From Lojkania enalia (lineage: Eukaryota > Ascomycota > Dothideomycetes > Pleosporales): a stretch of 64,000 nt of DNA. The stretch lies in contig ML986754.1 of NCBI GenBank assembly GCA_010094045.1, positions 20,055 to 84,054 of the forward strand, read 5' to 3'. Position numbers and translations under genes: made by a program. This document shows positions 60,412-64,000 of this stretch, one piece after another (positions within the stretch are counted from its first letter, which is position 1; every line of letters begins with the position of its first letter). A model generated the notes under the pieces. That model did not search any database. It saw only the letters and a program-made list of their open reading frames with translations, and was not told the DNA's origin.

Positions 60412-62283
60412 ATATATTATATAAGCGAGCTGATTACCTAAGCGAGCTAATTATAATGCTAAAACTCTACTAAAATCGCGATAATTATACTTTATAGTAT
60501 TATACTACAACTAATAACTGTAGAATTAATTTAGAAAGAAGCTAGAATATAGCTTATACTCTAAGCTTTTTAATAAGATACGATACTAACTATACGTCGC
60601 GTTATATTAATCTATAATATCTCCTAAAGTATACTTAGTATATAAAGGCGAGAAACAGTTCTATAATATAATTACCGGCCTAATTTAATAAAGTTTAATA
60701 AGACTAAGGAGTAAGTAATTATTTAATATATACTAGATCTAGATATAAGAGAATTTTCGCTGCGGTTTACTACTATTTAAAATATAGCTAATTTACTACT
60801 AGCTACGCGCTCTACTAGCTAGGTTAGAAAGAACTAGGTAGAGAACTTTATTAAACGTACGTCTAAGCTTAAGGTTAAATTCAATTAAAAGTACAACTAT
60901 TTAAGAGCTAAATATAAAGATCCTAAAGTTATAGGAGGCTAGTTCTACCTTATATAGAATATAAAGGCTAAGTACGGTATTATTAACGAAGATATATACA
61001 ACTTCGATGAATTAGACTTTATAATAAGCGTAATATTAATAGGAGTAGTAGTTGCTAGCTCTAAGAGACGGAATCGACTAAAGCAGCTCTAGCTAGGTAA
61101 TCGCGAGTAGACTATAGTTATCTAGGGTATTAACACAATAGAATAGACAATACTACCTTTTATTATCTTTATAGGTATCTACTACCTCTCTATATAATAT
61201 AAAGAAGATAATATTCTACTAACCTAGGCTATATAGGTTACTAATAACAGCTGGACGATAAATAATATTAGTATTAAATAGTTAAAGCACTTTAATATAT
61301 ATATAAAAGATTGTACTATTAGTATATATTAATTACTAATTCTCGACAGCTATAAAAGCTACAACTTACTTAAATTTAGATAGCTCTATAAGGAAAAGAA
61401 TATTATTACTCTCTATATACCTCTATATTTATCGTATCTACTGCAGCTATTAGATGTAGGTTATTTCTCACCTTTAAAGACTGTATATAGGTGCTAAGTC
61501 GAGCAGCTAATACGCGGTTATATTAACTATATTATAAAAATCGAGTTCTTACCCTATTTTAAAGCAGCTTTTAACGTAGCAATTACAAAGAGTAATATCT
61601 TAGGTAGCTTTTAAGGTGCTAGTCTAGTTCTATTCGACCTAGATGTAATACTATTAAAGCTTAAAGTTCGACTATATACGCTAATATCTTCTACAGTTAA
61701 AGATACCCCTTAAGAGTTAAAAATACTAAGTAATCCTATTAAATTTAGGTCTTAATCTGCGTACGTTCGATTAAGAGTTTAAAAGTACCTAGATAGTTTA
61801 TCTACTTTAATAGTAGAGGCGTTTAAATAGTTTATAAAGGGTACTGCGTATATAATATATAAAAACGTACTATTATACGCTTAGGTTGCTAAGCTTTAAG
61901 TAGCTAATAAAGCTGCTATATAACGTCGATCGTATAAAAGAAAGCGTATATAGAAGGAAGGTAACCTAATAATTGAAGAAGGCGCTTAATTAACTACTCT
62001 AAAAGAGTTTAGTACTTATACTAATAGGAAGAAGGGTAGGAAGAAGGCGTATATTAATAGAGGCCAGCCGATTTAAAGGTACTATAGGTAGTATAGTAAG
62101 GCTAGATATAACTCACAGACGTATAAAAATAATATTATAGATATAGAAGAATAGGCTACTATACTATATAGTATAATAGAATATAAGAAAGTATAATATT
62201 TTACGAAAAGTAGTCGCGATTTTAGTATAGTCTTAATATTATAATCAGCTTGTTTAGGTGATTAGCTCGCTTATATAGTATAT
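60412..62283 (+). mobile_element. P1c: full-length P1 pogo-like transposon (1872 bp)
   Basis: TA on both sides (60410-60411 and 62284-62285). Same family as P1a and P1b but inverted. Boxes AAGCGAGCTGATTACCT and AAGCGAGCTAATTATAA are 17 bp apart near the left end. The transposase is on the plus strand and is the most readable of the P genes. Confidence 0.94.
60540..62170 (+). pseudogene. P1c DDE transposase, RIPed (best-preserved reading)
   Basis: HTH: ILDLDIREFSLRFTTI then IANLLLATRSTS (about 60735-60810); linker ENFIKRTSKLKVKFN and YLRAKYKDPKVIGG (about 60840-60930). Catalytic motifs: IYNFDELDF (about 60993-61020); LLILDSYKSYN (about 61332-61365); LLQLLDVGYFSPLKTVYR (about 61438-61490). The second and third Asp (codons at 61345 and 61453) have 35 residues between them, the DD35D spacing of pogo/Fot1. 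Basic linker RRKGR-like region near 61920-62050; knuckle YYRxYSKARYNSQTYKN at about 62080-62130. All three Asp codons survive, but TAA/TAG codons remain. Confidence 0.88.
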
Positions 62284-62730
62284 TATAGGAACTAGGGAGA
62301 TAATTAGCTAGATAATAAGATATAGTACAACCTATATATATAATAATAGTAGAAGTATTAGGCGTAGTAGAATAAACCTAATAGATCTAATAGATTTAAT
62401 AAGCTAGACTTAACAGTTTTAGACCTAACTATATAGAGTAGAAGATTTCTTTTATAGATTAAATCTTATATAGTTATTCTCGTAGATTTTATCTTATTAC
62501 TATATTAGACTTCTAAATATACTTATTATATTTAAAGAACTAGTATTCCTATTACTCTTTCTCTACTAAAGCTACTACCTCTAACCGACCTAACGCAAAT
62601 AAACCCCTAGTATATATACGACTATAACGGCGGTTATTATATATACTAGTAGCATATAGGTTAGTAATATATAACTTCTTAGTAAAAGTAGATAACTTAC
62701 TTAAGTAGGCGACTTACTTATAAAATATAT

Positions 62731-64000
62731 TATATTTAGCTAGATTTAAAAATAATATAACTATTTAATACTAATAATATAATTTTAAATACCTAGATTT
62801 ATTATAATAAAAAAGTAGTTTTAGATAGTTCTCTTATTAATCTATAGGTATAAGTAGATATACTAATTAACTAGGGTTTAGATTTAGTCCTAAAAACCTT
62901 TAATAGTAATTTTAAAGGGTAAATACTATACTAATATATATAAGGTTTAGAAAACTAATCTAACTACTATAGAATTAAAGAATAGAAAGCTTTAAATACT
63001 AGTATTAATAAAAGCGTTTAGTTATATACTAATACCTTTTAAATATAGAATAGTAGGGATTTAGAAGTACTTTTCTCTAAATAAATACGATAAATTAATA
63101 TTTAATAAGTTATACTTACTTAAGTCTAAAATAGAGAGTTTTCTTAAATATCTCTATTTCCTACCTAAGAACTATTTAGGTAGTACTTATTTACGTTTAA
63201 AAACTCTTATTCTTTAATTTCTTCTTATTTAACTTCTATCTTTTATACTTTAAGAACTATATATTCGTTTATAAAATATCCTAGTTTACTATAGTTATAG
63301 TAATTACCTAGGGTTATATACCTTTTAGATATAAGAGTCTTACTAGGTTATTAGAGAGCGATTATAGTAGAATAAGATATTAATATTAGAGTAGATTAGA
63401 GTAGTATTAAATTATAGATTACTTTAGATAAACTTTTAAAAGCTTTCTAGTACTAATTTAAATTAGTTTTAGCTATAACTTATAGACTAATAGTTTATTT
63501 TAGAAGGTTAAGAATACCCCTCCTTTCTATATTATAGGCTATTAAGTAGACAACTATAGTATTAAAAAAGCTTTTCTATATAAACTTAAAGCTAAAGTTT
63601 AGTATTTTTAAGCTAGAAAGAATTTTATTTTATAGGTAGAAAAACTACTTAGATTAAGATACGGATCCTCTAATAGCTGTACTAATAAAGCGAGCTTTAA
63701 AAGTTAGGAATACTTCTCTCTTATTTATCTTTAGAACCTAAAACGTCTATTATACCTCTATTTCTTTATTATCTATAATAAAATATAATTATAGAAGTAA
63801 AATTAGTCTAATTTAACTAGATATTTTAGCTCTAGATATTCTTTCGTAATACTAGAGGTATATTCTTATACTAATACTATATATATACGCTCTATCTAAT
63901 AGTAATCTATATTAATCTTAAGTTGGTCTAAAATCGAGGCTTACTATTATTTAAATATTAGTCTACTACTATCTATAAAACTTTTAATCTTAAATATATG
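62731..64000 (-). pseudogene. G1c gag to protease segment
   Basis: G1c resumes after P4a, collinear with about 24410-25690 of G1b and 2515-3815 of G1a. It includes the knuckle region near 63245-63300. A short deletion relative to the other copies is seen near 63805 (about 27 bp). The element continues past the right edge. Confidence 0.86.

Larger units (their letters stand above)
45433..62669 (+). mobile_element. G2b: complete Ty3/gypsy chromovirus interrupted by G3b, P2c and P1c
   Basis: Own blocks 45433-48854, 54911-55958, 57801-60411 and 62284-62669 together are collinear with G2a in reverse. The target duplication TATAA (45428-45432 and 62670-62674) proves that the two far-apart ends belong to one insertion, which is in P4a. 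gag-pol runs on the plus strand. Its three passengers sit in RT, RNase H and the 3' LTR. Confidence 0.95.
60256..62669 (+). repeat. G2b 3' LTR, split by P1c
   Basis: LTR halves 60256-60411 and 62284-62669. Ends TTAGTAATA followed by TATAA. Compared with the uninterrupted LTRs, the join GGAC-TA-TAGGAAC is the insertion site of P1c. Confidence 0.93.
40603..62730 (-). mobile_element. P4a: P4 transposon stretched to 22 kb by nested insertions
   Basis: Own sequence is 40603-41351, 43195-43754, 44930-45432 and 62670-62730, in total about 1.87 kb and collinear with P4b in reverse. The ends ATATATTTTACAAG / CTTATAAAATATAT have TA on both sides (40601-40602 and 62731-62732). Removing it restores ATC-TA-TATTTAGCTAG of G1. 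Inside are P5, P6a and G2b. The transposase runs on the minus strand. Confidence 0.92.
15524..64000 (-). mobile_element. G1c: Ty3/gypsy chromovirus split across 48 kb by four insertions
   Basis: One element, minus strand, whose pieces are 15524-17979, 26908-28337, 30210-30352, 39694-40602 and 62731-64000. Placed end to end they run collinear with the complete copy G1b from its 3' LTR to about the gag region. The 5' LTR must lie beyond the right edge. The interruptions are P3c, P1b, P2b (with G2a) and P4a (with many others). It is more strongly RIPed than G1a or G1b, as expected for the oldest, most nested-into copy. Confidence 0.92.

Noticed and set aside
1..64000. tRNA, rRNA, CRISPR array, telomere repeat or host protein gene
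   Set aside because: No clover-leaf gene, rRNA block, spaced direct-repeat array or TTAGGG run was noticed, and nearly every base is assigned to a transposon copy. A formal tRNAscan and protein search would settle small cases.

Overview
Labels G1-G3 (LTR retrotransposons) and P1-P6 (DNA transposons) are mine, used only to cross-refer within this window.

The window looks like a gene-free, AT-rich block from a filamentous ascomycete whose repeats have been heavily damaged by repeat-induced point mutation (RIP). TA is everywhere and CA/TG are almost gone: the first 180 bases have no CA and one TG, while CG, CT and CC survive. Recognisable transposon proteins can be read on both strands, but they are broken by TAA/TAG at places where CAA, CAG or TGG is expected, and catalytic Asp codons often read as Asn. 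No host gene, tRNA, rRNA or CRISPR array was found. The organism cannot be named from this; a Dothideomycete-like genome with AT isochores, or a RIPed centromere, would fit.

Almost every base belongs to one of nine element families. G1 (LTR 260-279 bp, about 7.1 kb), G2 (LTR about 526-545 bp, about 7.5 kb) and G3 (LTR 268-303 bp, about 6.1 kb) are Ty3/gypsy chromoviruses with gag zinc knuckle, RT, RNase H, integrase and a C-terminal chromodomain. P1-P6 are pogo/Fot1-like elements of about 1.84-1.87 kb (P6a is a 1.18 kb deletion form) that insert at TA. They encode a CENP-B/Tc5-type helix-turn-helix, a DDE/D transposase core and a C-terminal CCHC knuckle.

Layout. 1-4784 is a G1 copy (minus) cut by the window edge and inserted in a P2 copy (4785-5302). 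5303-5554 is AT-rich with a 32-bp minisatellite. 5555-6844 is P3 sequence broken by a 10-N gap. 6845-6912 is a P6 end. 6915-9548 is a P3 copy with another P3 inside it (7598-9442). 9551-13389 is a 3' part of G3 with P1 inside (10744-12614). 13390-15523 is a P2 remnant with P4 inside (13465-15315). From 15524 past the right edge runs one G1 copy (minus) split by four insertions: P3 at 17980-26907 (itself holding a complete G1 at 19580-26653), P1 at 28338-30209, P2 at 30353-39693 (holding a complete G2 at 30379-37860 inside its terminal repeat), and P4 at 40603-62730. That P4 holds P5 (41352-43194), P6 (43755-44929) and G2 (45433-62669). The G2 in turn holds a complete G3 (48855-54910), P2 (55959-57800) and P1 (60412-62283). 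Target-site duplications (TATAC, TATAA, GGTAT, CCTAT/TCTAT, and TA for the pogo elements) support most joins and give a relative order of insertion.

Most notable signals: (1) all six pogo families have terminal repeats made of two directly repeated boxes spaced exactly 17 bp; (2) G2 carries a conserved antisense reading frame between its chromodomain and 3' LTR; (3) one P1 copy sits inside the RT catalytic YLDD codons at a TA that appears to have been created by mutation; (4) the N gap probably hides at least 0.57 kb and possibly much more.
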